NCBI GenBank assembly: GCA_963667875.2
Contig: CAXXGC010000001.1
Location: 372,001-436,000 of the forward strand
Length of the DNA: 64,000 nt
Source of the DNA: JAEXOD01 sp963667875
GTDB lineage: Bacteria > Bacteroidota > Ignavibacteria > Ignavibacteriales > Melioribacteraceae
Direction of reading: 5' to 3'
In this document: in pieces, positions 26,691-35,704 of the stretch
How the letters are laid out: each line of letters begins with the position of its first letter
How positions within the stretch are numbered: the stretch's first letter is position 1
Translations under genes and position numbers: made by a program
The notes under the pieces: model-generated
Told to the model about the DNA's origin: nothing
What the model saw: the letters and a program-made list of their open reading frames with translations, nothing else
Databases searched by the model: none

Positions 26691-29600
26691 ATGAAAAAAG
26701 ATTATACATATAAGATACTATTTGTTGAAGATGTAAAAACCGATGTACAACTGGCGGAGAGATATTTAAAATCGGAGGGGTTGATTTTTATTTCTCAAAC
26801 CGTAGAAACCGAAAAAAATTATATTTTTGCGTTACAAGAATTTAAACCTGATATTATAATTTCCGATTATTCACTCCCTACTTTTAATGGTATGGAAGCA
26901 ATAAAACTTGGGTTATTACATTCCCCGCAAATACCAATAATAATTTTTACGGGATCAATTGATGAAGAAACGGCTGTAAGTTGTATGAAGGCCGGGGCTT
27001 CGGATTATGTATTAAAAGAAAAATTATTAAAATTACCTTTTGCTGTTAAAGAAGCACTTTTACTAAAGGAAGAGATAGCCGAAAAAAAACAAGCGGTTAA
27101 AGCCTTAAATGAAAGCGAAGAAAAATTTAAATATTTAATTGATTCATCACCAAACGCAATTTTTGTTTTACAAGAAAACAGATATGTGTTTTCTAATCCT
27201 GCCGGTTTAACTGTTTTGGGATATAATAACTTAGAAGAACTTTATGGTGTTTATTTACATGAAACCATAGATGAAAACAGTATTGAATTAGTTAAAAGCA
27301 GGGTTCAGAATGTAAAAAATAATATTCCCAATAAAATAGTTGAATTAAAAGTTAAACAAAAGAATAATGAAATAAAATGGGTTGAATCGATTTCTATTCC
27401 AATTGTATATGAAGGGAAAAAGTCCGAATTGGTAATGTGTGTAGATATTAATGAAAGAATTTTGGCTCAAGAAAAACTTGCCGAATCGGAGCGGGAATTA
27501 GAACTTCAGAATGAGATTAACCGAATATTTTTATCCTATTCGGATTCAAAGATGTATAGCCGGATACTTGATGTTATATTACGGGAGTTTGATAGTGAAT
27601 TTGGATTGTTTGGTTATTTGAATGGAAATGATGAATTAGTGTTAGCTTCAATGACAAGTGAAATATGGACAATGTGTGCCATTCCCCGCAAATCGTATAT
27701 CTTTCCAAGAGATAAATGGAATGGTTTATGGGGAAAATGTTTAATTGAACGAAAATCTTTTTTCTCAAACGAAAATCTCATTACACCCGAAGGACACATT
27801 CCTTTAAAAAACGCATTATGTGTTCCAATTATTTATAAAAATGATTTAGTGGGCATTTTTACAATTGCTAATAAAATCAGCCCAATCACATATTTGGATC
27901 AAAAAAGACTTGAACTGATTGCAGCAAATATATCTCCTATTTTATCCGCACGCTTAGAACGTGACTTTAATGAAGAAAAACGAAAATTAACACAGGAAGT
28001 ATTATATTATACCGAAGAAAGATTGCGGCTGGCACTTCAAGCTACAAGTGATGGATTATGGGACTGGGATTGTATTACAGACAGTATATACTGGTCGCCG
28101 CGTGCATATACCATGCTGGATTATGAACCGGATGAATTTAATATTACAATTAAAAAATATTTAGAATTAATACACCCTTGTGAAAGAGATATTATTTGGG
28201 GTTCAATTACACAACAAATAAACAGTTCGGATAAAAACTTTAGTGTTGAATTTCGAATTGCAAAAAAAAGTGGGGAATATCTTTGGGTGCTTTCAAGAGG
28301 CAAAGTAGTTGAAGTTGACAAAGATAAAAAAATCAAAAGGGTAATTGGTACTCATGTTGATTTAACAAAAATAAAAAAGAATGAAACCGAATTAAAATTT
28401 CAATCGGATATTTTAGACCAAATTAAAGATTTAGTTGTTGCCACTGATTTAAACGGTAACATTGTTTATGTTAATCAGGCCGAAATTGAAACATTCGGTT
28501 TAACTCAGGAAGAACTATTAAATTCCAACATTAAGGTTTTTGGCGAAGATCCTCAAAATGGAATAACACAAAACGAGATATTAAATAAAACACAAGAAAA
28601 TGGATATTGGAACGGCGAAGTTATAAATTTTGATAAAAACGGGAATAAAATTGTTTTACACTGCCGTACCTGGTTGATAAACAATGAAGATAAAATTCCT
28701 TATGCGTTGGTAGGAATTTCCACAGATGTGACTAAACAAAAAGAAGCCACTGATTTATTAAAGTTAAGTGAGGAGAATTACAGGCTTTTAACTGAAACGG
28801 CCACGGATATAATTTTTATGCATGATCTTGAGGGACAAATTACTTACGTTAATAAAGCCGGAAAAAATTTAGCCAGCATGGATGACGAGGATAATTATAG
28901 TAAAAATTTAATGGATTATATACCCGAAGAGTACAGGCCCATTATTTTGCAAAATAAAACCGAAAGAGATCAAGGTAATACAACTACAAGAATTTATCAA
29001 ATTGAAATATTTGATAAATATAAAAATTTAATACCCGTTGAGGTCAGCAGCTGTCCGATTTTTATTGATAATCAGCTAAAGGGTGTTTTAGTAATTGCCC
29101 GCGACATTACCGAAAGGATTAAAAACGCTCAAAAAATTAAAGAAAGCGAAGAAAAATTTTATAAAGCTTTTCATACAAATGCTGTTTGTATGGCAATAAC
29201 CTCAGTTACGGGTAAATTTTTGGAAATAAATGATTCGTTTGCTGAATTGACCGGCTTGGATAAATCGGAAATTATTGGAAAAACCGAATCGGAAATAAGA
29301 ATTTTTATCAATCAAAACGTATTTAAATATATCTCAAGCACGGAAAACTCTTCCGCAAAAATAAGAGATATGGAAATAATTATAAAAACAAAAAGCGGAA
29401 TTCTAAAACAAACACTTTTATCAGCCGATAATTTTATTCTTTCTAATCAGATGTGTTATTTAATTGTGATACGCGATATTACAAAACGTAAAGAGACAGA
29501 ACTTGCACTTGTAAAATCCGAAAATTTATTTAGGTCTATTTGGGAAAATTCAAAAGACGGGATGCGTCTTACGGATGAACATGGCGTAATTATTAAAGTT

Positions 29601-30599
29601 AATAACGCATTTTGTGTTTTAATGGGTAAATCGCGAAGTGAGCTTGAAGGAGAGTTAATCTCATCGTTATATTCTAATATCGATTCGGAAAGAGTACTAA
29701 AATCATATTCTAATAATTTTTCATCGCGAAAATTAAACCCATATTTTGAAAATAAATATACGTTGTGGAATGGAAAAATTGTTTGGCTGGCAGTTTCAAG
29801 TTCATTAATTACAATTGAATCGCATAACCCCTTAGTGCTTTGTATATTTAGAGATATTACGGACAGAAAAAATAACGAAGGGGAATTGTTAAAGGCAAAA
29901 ATTGATGCTGAAAGATCAAATAACTTAAAAGACGCTTTTATTGCAAATATTTCGCACGAAATTAGAACACCGTTAAATGGTATTATTGGTATGTCTAGTC
30001 TGCTTAAAGATACGTTGAATAACGATATTACAGAAGAACAAGATGATTATTTAGGTTCCATTAACAGGTCCAGCAATAGAATTATTAGGACTATGGAAAT
30101 GATTGTCAATTATTCGCGGTTGCAGGTGGGTGAATTTCCGGTTTCGCCCAAACCGGTAAATTTATGCTGCATTATTAAACAGCTTATTTTAGAATACAAA
30201 CATATTGTTGAAAACAAAGGACTTAATTTTGTTTATGATTGTACTATTCCTGATGGTTATATTAATGCAGATGAATACAGTATTACTAATGCAATTTCTT
30301 ATTTGTTGGATAATGCTGTTAAGTTTACCAATCAGGGAGAAATAAAAATTAGATTATTTGAAGAAAATGAAACTGTAGTTGTTTGTATTGAAGATACAGG
30401 AATTGGAATTTCGGAGGAATATTCAAGACATTTATTCGAGCCATATTCGCAAGAAGAAACGGGTTACAGTCGATCGCATGAAGGGGTAGGTTTAGGATTA
30501 TCTTTAGTTAAAAAATTTTTAGCCTTAAACAATGCTGCTATTTCGGTAAAATCGGAAAAAGGTGTTGGAACAGCTTTTAAAATTGCATTTAAAAAATAG
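26691..30599 (+). CDS. Receiver-PAS-GAF-multi-PAS sensor histidine kinase
   Basis: The 1302-residue protein starts with a receiver domain (about 8-125): FVEDVKTDV acid pair, phospho-acceptor Asp59 in ISDYSLP, FTGS and YVLKEK. A PAS module (about 145-265), a GAF domain (about 270-420) and at least five further PAS/PAC modules follow. The kinase core has His1089 in NISHEIRTPLNGII, the N-box YLLDNAVKFTNQG, DTGIGI and GVGLGLSLVKKF. There is no transmembrane helix. The input receiver suggests that another kinase controls it, for instance the kinase at 14801; that link is inference. The modular end (residues about 980-1302) is strongly similar to the kinase at 14801, so the two are paralogues. No partner regulator is adjacent. 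Confidence 0.93.
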   Translation: MKKDYTYKILFVEDVKTDVQLAERYLKSEGLIFISQTVETEKNYIFALQEFKPDIIISDYSLPTFNGMEAIKLGLLHSPQIPIIIFTGSIDEETAVSCMKAGASDYVLKEKLLKLPFAVKEALLLKEEIAEKKQAVKALNESEEKFKYLIDSSPNAIFVLQENRYVFSNPAGLTVLGYNNLEELYGVYLHETIDENSIELVKSRVQNVKNNIPNKIVELKVKQKNNEIKWVESISIPIVYEGKKSELVMCVDINERILAQEKLAESERELELQNEINRIFLSYSDSKMYSRILDVILREFDSEFGLFGYLNGNDELVLASMTSEIWTMCAIPRKSYIFPRDKWNGLWGKCLIERKSFFSNENLITPEGHIPLKNALCVPIIYKNDLVGIFTIANKISPITYLDQKRLELIAANISPILSARLERDFNEEKRKLTQEVLYYTEERLRLALQATSDGLWDWDCITDSIYWSPRAYTMLDYEPDEFNITIKKYLELIHPCERDIIWGSITQQINSSDKNFSVEFRIAKKSGEYLWVLSRGKVVEVDKDKKIKRVIGTHVDLTKIKKNETELKFQSDILDQIKDLVVATDLNGNIVYVNQAEIETFGLTQEELLNSNIKVFGEDPQNGITQNEILNKTQENGYWNGEVINFDKNGNKIVLHCRTWLINNEDKIPYALVGISTDVTKQKEATDLLKLSEENYRLLTETATDIIFMHDLEGQITYVNKAGKNLASMDDEDNYSKNLMDYIPEEYRPIILQNKTERDQGNTTTRIYQIEIFDKYKNLIPVEVSSCPIFIDNQLKGVLVIARDITERIKNAQKIKESEEKFYKAFHTNAVCMAITSVTGKFLEINDSFAELTGLDKSEIIGKTESEIRIFINQNVFKYISSTENSSAKIRDMEIIIKTKSGILKQTLLSADNFILSNQMCYLIVIRDITKRKETELALVKSENLFRSIWENSKDGMRLTDEHGVIIKVNNAFCVLMGKSRSELEGELISSLYSNIDSERVLKSYSNNFSSRKLNPYFENKYTLWNGKIVWLAVSSSLITIESHNPLVLCIFRDITDRKNNEGELLKAKIDAERSNNLKDAFIANISHEIRTPLNGIIGMSSLLKDTLNNDITEEQDDYLGSINRSSNRIIRTMEMIVNYSRLQVGEFPVSPKPVNLCCIIKQLILEYKHIVENKGLNFVYDCTIPDGYINADEYSITNAISYLLDNAVKFTNQGEIKIRLFEENETVVVCIEDTGIGISEEYSRHLFEPYSQEETGYSRSHEGVGLGLSLVKKFLALNNAAISVKSEKGVGTAFKIAFKK

Positions 30600-30866
30600 G
30601 ATTAATTCTTTTAATCAATTATGGCCGCATTGAATAATATTACTGTAAAATTCAATAAAACGCGTAAATAAATCTGCAATTCGATTGGAATAATAGAAAA
30701 TAAGATTATATAAATACGTATTAGACGTCACTAAATCAATTTTGTGTAAAAAAAATCCTCTATTTGTTACATTTCTATAAAAACCGCATAAACATGTAGT
30801 TGTATGTCTTTTTTGTAATAAGTATATATATGTTAGATTTTTAACATTTATAACTTGGAGGATGAT

Positions 30867-31124
30867 ATGAACACGACATTTGATAATGATGAAATCCGTC
30901 AAAATCCTCTATCAGATTTAATTCCTGACGAGGTATATTCTTTATTAATAAATAAAGGACTAATAAATGAAAATTCCGTAAGGAATTATTTGATTAAAAA
31001 AAGATTTCATGAATTACGGTCAAATAAGATAAGTACCGGTGATGCAATTGAACATATTCGCAGAGAGTACCCTTATTTGCAGCACGATACAATACGAAAA
31101 CTAGTATATCAGCAAGAAAGATAA
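30867..31124 (+). CDS. Small hypothetical protein, 85 residues
   Basis: I do not recognise the family. The ATG at 30867 follows GGAGG (30857-30861) by five bases, a strong ribosome site; an upstream TTG frame at 30855 would overlap it. The protein is charged and predicted helical (DLIPDEVYSLLINKGLINENSVRNYLIKKRFHEL, split here only for description of its helix-turn-helix look), with a basic middle and an acidic start. The AIEHIRREYPYLQHDTIRKLVYQ part also looks helical. A small DNA- or protein-binding role is possible but is a guess. It is a single gene between the kinase and the convergent dnaX operon. Confidence 0.72.
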   Translation: MNTTFDNDEIRQNPLSDLIPDEVYSLLINKGLINENSVRNYLIKKRFHELRSNKISTGDAIEHIRREYPYLQHDTIRKLVYQQER

Positions 31125-31328
31125 ATTTCCCCTTATACCGGGAGCTGTTATTAACTTTTGTGATATGGTAGTCGCTAAAGTATAGTGTAACAGAACTCTT
31201 TTATAGCAGCTTCCGGCATTTTAATGATTCCCCAATAATTAAAATGTTATTGTAACACAATCTGCTGCTAATAAGCGGCGTGTATGTTTGCATTTTTAAT
31301 ACAAAAAGAAAACACTTCTCATTTCAGC

Positions 31329-32663
31329 CTATTTGTATTCCCTGCCGCCTAATTCGGTAAGAATTGATTTTGCCAGAGGAGTATCATTTTCGGCCGGTGC
31401 TTTATATTCAAACTTTGTGGTTTCTTGTTTAATATTTACAACAGGTGTTTCGTGGATAACCGGAATAGTTGGTGTTGCGGGTGCCGGTTTGTATTCAAAA
31501 CGCGTTTCGCTTGCAACATTAATATTTCCAATACCTTTTTCGTTAATAACATTTATAAGGTCGGAAATAGATGATGCTTTTTCAAGTCCTATTAATTGGA
31601 AAAGAGCTATCTCTAATTTTAATTTTTGATTGTTTGTGTTTTTTATTTCGTATTGAATTTTATTGATAAAAGTTACAATACGTAATAAATCCACTTCTGT
31701 AAATTTGTTAACATACAACGCGTATTTGTCTTTAATTATTTCGGCACTTTCAATCAAGTCTGTTTTTTTTGTAATTTGCAGAGTCATAAAATTTCTAAAA
31801 TGTTCCAATAAACCATTTAAGAAATCTGTTAAATTCCATCCGTTTGTGTAAATTTTTTCGGTAACTGCCAACGCCTTGGAAAAATCACGATTTAATATTG
31901 CATCCGAAATATCAAAATACAAATCGTCATCAATTAAATTTAACATTAATGTAATTTGGTCCTTTTGAACATCAGTACCGCAAAAAGAAACCACTTGATC
32001 AAATAAACTTTGGGCATCGCGTAATGCACCGTCTGCTTTTTTTGCAATTAAAGTTAACGATTGGTCATCAATTGAAATGCCTTCGGCTTTTGCAATTTTG
32101 GCTAATAACCCTTTTGTTTCGCGCAGGTCAACACGTCTAAAATCAAAACGCTGGCACCGCGAAATAATAGTTAATGGTACTTTATGAATATCGGTAGTAG
32201 CAAAAATAAAAACAACATGTTCCGGAGGTTCTTCCAATGTTTTTAATAACGCATTAAAAGACTCGGTTGTTAACATGTGAACTTCATCTATAATGTAAAT
32301 TTTATATTTACCTTTTGTAGGGGTATATTTTACAGCTTCGCGTATTGTTCGTATTTCTTCTATTCTTCTGTTTGATGCGCCATCTATTTCAAAAACATCC
32401 AAAGCGGAGGAATTATAAAAATCTTTGCATAATTCACATTCGTTGCAAGGTTCGCCATTAACAGGGGCTAAACAATTCAGGGTTTTTGCCAATATTCGTG
32501 CGGTAGTGGTTTTACCAATTCCTCTGGGACCGGCAAACATATAAGCATGAGCAATACGCCCGCTTGAAAGAGCATTTTTAAGAGTTTGGGTAATGTGAGA
32601 TTGTCCTACAACTTCAGCAAAAGTTCTTGGTCTCCATTTACGAGCAGTAACAACAAACGCCAT
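31329..32663 (-). CDS. dnaX: DNA polymerase III subunit gamma/tau, short form
   Basis: The clamp-loader ATPase has Walker A GPRGIGKTTT (45-54), the four-Cys zinc module C64, C73, C76, C79, Walker B IDEVHML, and the sensor/SRC motif IISRCQRFDF. It loads the sliding clamp in the replisome together with HolA and HolB. At 444 residues it ends soon after domain III (the collar), with a low-complexity tail (repeated FEYKP/FEYKAP), so the tau-specific part that binds helicase and polymerase is absent or vestigial; no slippery frameshift site is obvious. It is the last gene of the lon-msrC-dnaX operon, 12 bases after msrC. Confidence 0.95.
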   Translation of the reverse strand: MAFVVTARKWRPRTFAEVVGQSHITQTLKNALSSGRIAHAYMFAGPRGIGKTTTARILAKTLNCLAPVNGEPCNECELCKDFYNSSALDVFEIDGASNRRIEEIRTIREAVKYTPTKGKYKIYIIDEVHMLTTESFNALLKTLEEPPEHVVFIFATTDIHKVPLTIISRCQRFDFRRVDLRETKGLLAKIAKAEGISIDDQSLTLIAKKADGALRDAQSLFDQVVSFCGTDVQKDQITLMLNLIDDDLYFDISDAILNRDFSKALAVTEKIYTNGWNLTDFLNGLLEHFRNFMTLQITKKTDLIESAEIIKDKYALYVNKFTEVDLLRIVTFINKIQYEIKNTNNQKLKLEIALFQLIGLEKASSISDLINVINEKGIGNINVASETRFEYKPAPATPTIPVIHETPVVNIKQETTKFEYKAPAENDTPLAKSILTELGGREYK

Positions 32664-32675
32664 ATATTTTTCCTG

Positions 32676-33185
32676 TTAACTTAAAATAAATAAACTTAAG
32701 TCTATTTTCAATTTTATTAATTCAATTAATTTTTCCAAATACATTTTATCGGTTTCGGTAAACGCATTGTAAAAACTGCTGTCTAAATCCAAAACAGCAA
32801 AAAGAGAGTTGTTTACAATAATGGGAATAACAATTTCGGAGCATGATTGACTATCACAGGCAATATGACCGGGGAATTTATGCACATCGGGAACAATAAT
32901 TGTTTCTCTTTTTGTAGCGCAAGCTCCGCAAACTCCTTTTGTTAAAGAGATTTGGTTGCAGGCGGTTTTGCCTTGAAAAGTGCCTAAATATAAAGCGTTA
33001 TCGCTAAAAAAATAAAATCCAACCCAGCTTATTTTATTGAATGTTTGTTTTAAAAGCGCGCAAACATTAGCCAGTGATGTAATTTTTGGTTCATCAGCGT
33101 TAATTAACGCGTCGGCATAATAAAGCACTTGTTTATACTTCTCTTCGTCGCTTAAATCCGGCGATATTATAAACTCGTCTGACAT
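32676..33185 (-). CDS. msrC: Free methionine-(R)-sulfoxide reductase (GAF domain)
   Basis: The 169-residue GAF protein carries the family's signature blocks WVGFYFF, LGTFQGKTACNQI, GVCGACA, VPDVHKFPGHIACDS and LDLDSSF. The three cysteines of fRMsr are in place (ACNQ, GVCG, IACDS). It reduces free methionine-R-sulfoxide with thioredoxin in the cytoplasm and so counters oxidative damage. The ATG follows the lon stop codon with no gap (TAAATG), so translation is coupled to lon. Grouping with the protease fits a protein-damage response. Confidence 0.92.
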   Translation of the reverse strand: MSDEFIISPDLSDEEKYKQVLYYADALINADEPKITSLANVCALLKQTFNKISWVGFYFFSDNALYLGTFQGKTACNQISLTKGVCGACATKRETIIVPDVHKFPGHIACDSQSCSEIVIPIIVNNSLFAVLDLDSSFYNAFTETDKMYLEKLIELIKLKIDLSLFILS

Positions 33186-35624
33186 TTATTTCCCCTTTTT
33201 GGCTGCAGCCGTTTTTTTTACGTTTTTAGTGCCGGACTTTGAAAATTTGTCAAAAAGTACCGGAAAAGCTTCAAAAGCACTTTTTATTGGTATAATAGTT
33301 AAACCGTCTTTAATTTCCGGTTTAATTTCCGTCAAATCAATTTCATTTTCCTGTGGAATTAAGATAGTAAAAATTCCATTTCTGCGGGCTGCTAAAAGCT
33401 TTTCATTTAATCCGCCAATAGCTAAAATGTCGCCTCTTAAGGTAATTTCGCCGGTCATTGCAACATTGTTATGAGCAGGATAACCGGATACTGCCGAATA
33501 AATTGCCATTGCTAAAGTTACTCCGGCAGATGGACCATCCTTAGGTATAGCTCCTTCGGGAAGATGTATATGGATCTCTTTTCCTTTAAAGAAATTATCG
33601 GGCAGACCAAGTTTTTTGCTGTTTGAGCGGATAAAACTTAATGCTGCCTGTGCACTTTCTTTCATAACATCACCAAGATGTCCGGTAAGAATAAGTTTTT
33701 CGGCTCCGGCCATAATGGTTGCATCAACGTGTAAAATTTCGCCGCCGGTGCTTGTCCAAGCCAATCCTATTACACTGCCTGTTTTGTCGGTTGTGCTGGC
33801 TTTTTGTCTTCTGTATTTAGGTGTTCCTAAATATTTTTCCAGTAATGATATATCTATTTTAAATTCACCTTTTGATGATTTTTTTGTCGGGTTGTTTTTG
33901 CTGTTTTGAACAATATCGCGGGCTGCTTTTCTAAAAACAGAAGCAATTTCACGCTCCAAATTACGTACACCTGCTTCTCGTGTATATTCGGTAATAAGTT
34001 TTAATAAAGCTTCGTCAGTTATAGTTACTTTTTTATCCGTTAAACCATGTTGGTCAAGCTGCCTTGGAATAATATGACGAGTGGCTATCATCTTTTTTTC
34101 AAAATCCAAATATCCACTTAATTCAATAATTTCCATTCTGTCCTGCAACGGCAAAGGAATATTGTATCTAACGTTTGCGGTTGTAATAAACATTACATGC
34201 GATAAATCGTAATCAACATCCAAATAATGATCGTTAAATGTATGGTTCTGTTCGGGATCCAAAACCTCCAGCATTGCGCTAGAAGGATCGCCTCTGAAGT
34301 CCATGCTCATTTTGTCAATTTCGTCAAGCAAAATAACGGGATTTGTTGTTTTTGCCCGTTTCATCGATTGAATTATTTTCCCCGGCATAGAACCAATATA
34401 GGTACGTCTGTGACCACGAATTTCTGCTTCATCGCGTACGCCGCCAAGACTAATACGAACAAAACTTCTTCCAATTGCCCGGGCAATTGACTTGCCGAGT
34501 GAAGTTTTACCAACTCCCGGAGGTCCTACAAAACATAAAATTTGTCCTTTCATTTGTTTAACTAAATTTAGGACAGCTATATGTTCTAAAATTCTATCTT
34601 TTGGTTTTTCCAAACCGTAATGGTCTTCATCCAAAATTGTTTTTACATTATCTATATCTAAATTATCTTTGCTTTTTTGTGTCCAAGGTACGTCAACAAT
34701 CCAATCAAGATAATTACGTATTACAGTTGATTCCGGTGAACTTGAAGGAGTTTTACGCAATTTGTTATATTCTTCAATTGCTTTATCTTTTACAAGTTTA
34801 GGGAGTTTTAGTTTATCAATTTTTTCTTTTAATTTAATTAAATCGGGTGCTGATTCTTCTTCATCGCCCAGTTCATCCTGCAAAATGCGTATTTGTTCCT
34901 GAATAATAAACTTGCGCTGTGTTTTTGCAATATTTTCCTGAACCTTTCCTTCAATTTCTTTTTCTACTTTTAAGATATCAATTTCGGAACTTAAAATTTT
35001 AATAATTTCGTATAGTTGTTCAGTTAAAGTAAATTTTTGTAAAATTGATTGTTTAATTTCCAATGACTGATTTATATTTGCAGCAGCATAAAATAATTTT
35101 CTGTCCGGTTCTTCAAAATTTTCGTACGCGCTGATAGCTTCCTGCGGAATGCTGCGGTTAATTTTTACATATTCTTTAAAAAGAGTTGTTGTTTGCCGTA
35201 TTAAAGCGTTTAATTCCTTAGGATCTTCGTGAGTAGGCATTATTACTTCAATTTTGGCTTCAAAAAAGTTTTTATTGTTTGTAAATTTAACAATCCGGCC
35301 TTGAATTATTCCGTCAACTAAAATTTTTAACAATCCGTTAGGTAATTTTAATATTTGAATAATTTTAGCAATAGTACCTTCGGTAAAAATTTCTTCTTTT
35401 GTGGGTTCTTCAACGGATGCTTTTTTTTGTGCCGCCAAAAATATATATTTAGAATTTTCCAATGAATAATTTGCTGCTTTAATTGAAGTTTCTCTTCCAA
35501 CCAAAACAGGAAAAATCATATAAGGATAAATTACATTATCGCGTAAAGGTAAAACCGGTAAAATATCGGGAATATCTTCAATACCAACACTTTCGGGTTT
35601 TTTAGTAATTTCTTTTTTTGCCAT
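33186..35624 (-). CDS. lon: ATP-dependent protease Lon
   Basis: The 812-residue protein shows the full LonA layout: N-terminal substrate-binding domain (about 20-220, starting ILPVLPLRDNVIYPYM), a coiled-coil middle, the AAA+ module with Walker A GPPGVGKTSLG (Lys373), and the peptidase domain with the Ser699-Lys742 dyad (KDGPSAGVT and GGLNEKLLAARR). The dyad spacing of 43 equals that of E. coli Lon. A Lys/Ala-rich tail closes it. Lon degrades damaged and regulatory proteins in the cytoplasm. GGAG precedes the ATG by 11 bases. First gene of the operon with msrC and dnaX. An IS copy has landed just upstream of its promoter. Confidence 0.97.
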   Translation of the reverse strand: MAKKEITKKPESVGIEDIPDILPVLPLRDNVIYPYMIFPVLVGRETSIKAANYSLENSKYIFLAAQKKASVEEPTKEEIFTEGTIAKIIQILKLPNGLLKILVDGIIQGRIVKFTNNKNFFEAKIEVIMPTHEDPKELNALIRQTTTLFKEYVKINRSIPQEAISAYENFEEPDRKLFYAAANINQSLEIKQSILQKFTLTEQLYEIIKILSSEIDILKVEKEIEGKVQENIAKTQRKFIIQEQIRILQDELGDEEESAPDLIKLKEKIDKLKLPKLVKDKAIEEYNKLRKTPSSSPESTVIRNYLDWIVDVPWTQKSKDNLDIDNVKTILDEDHYGLEKPKDRILEHIAVLNLVKQMKGQILCFVGPPGVGKTSLGKSIARAIGRSFVRISLGGVRDEAEIRGHRRTYIGSMPGKIIQSMKRAKTTNPVILLDEIDKMSMDFRGDPSSAMLEVLDPEQNHTFNDHYLDVDYDLSHVMFITTANVRYNIPLPLQDRMEIIELSGYLDFEKKMIATRHIIPRQLDQHGLTDKKVTITDEALLKLITEYTREAGVRNLEREIASVFRKAARDIVQNSKNNPTKKSSKGEFKIDISLLEKYLGTPKYRRQKASTTDKTGSVIGLAWTSTGGEILHVDATIMAGAEKLILTGHLGDVMKESAQAALSFIRSNSKKLGLPDNFFKGKEIHIHLPEGAIPKDGPSAGVTLAMAIYSAVSGYPAHNNVAMTGEITLRGDILAIGGLNEKLLAARRNGIFTILIPQENEIDLTEIKPEIKDGLTIIPIKSAFEAFPVLFDKFSKSGTKNVKKTAAAKKGK

Positions 35625-35663
35625 AAATGGCGTTACTCCATATTAACTTTAATTTAACCTATA

Positions 35664-35692
35664 AATATACTAAATATAAGTTTGGCTTTCAA
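35664..35692 (-). promoter_or_regulatory. lon promoter
   Basis: On the minus strand TTGAAA (35692-35687) and TATATT (35669-35664) are separated by exactly 17 bases, 40 bases upstream of the lon ATG. The IS target duplication begins five bases upstream of the -35 box, so the core promoter is intact. Confidence 0.6.
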
Positions 35693-35704
35693 GGAAGGTT
35701 TTAA

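Noticed and set aside
31329..32663. Truncation of dnaX by frameshift
   Set aside because: The reading frame ends cleanly after the collar domain with a normal stop; many bacteria make short forms, and I see no continuation of tau-like sequence in other frames downstream.
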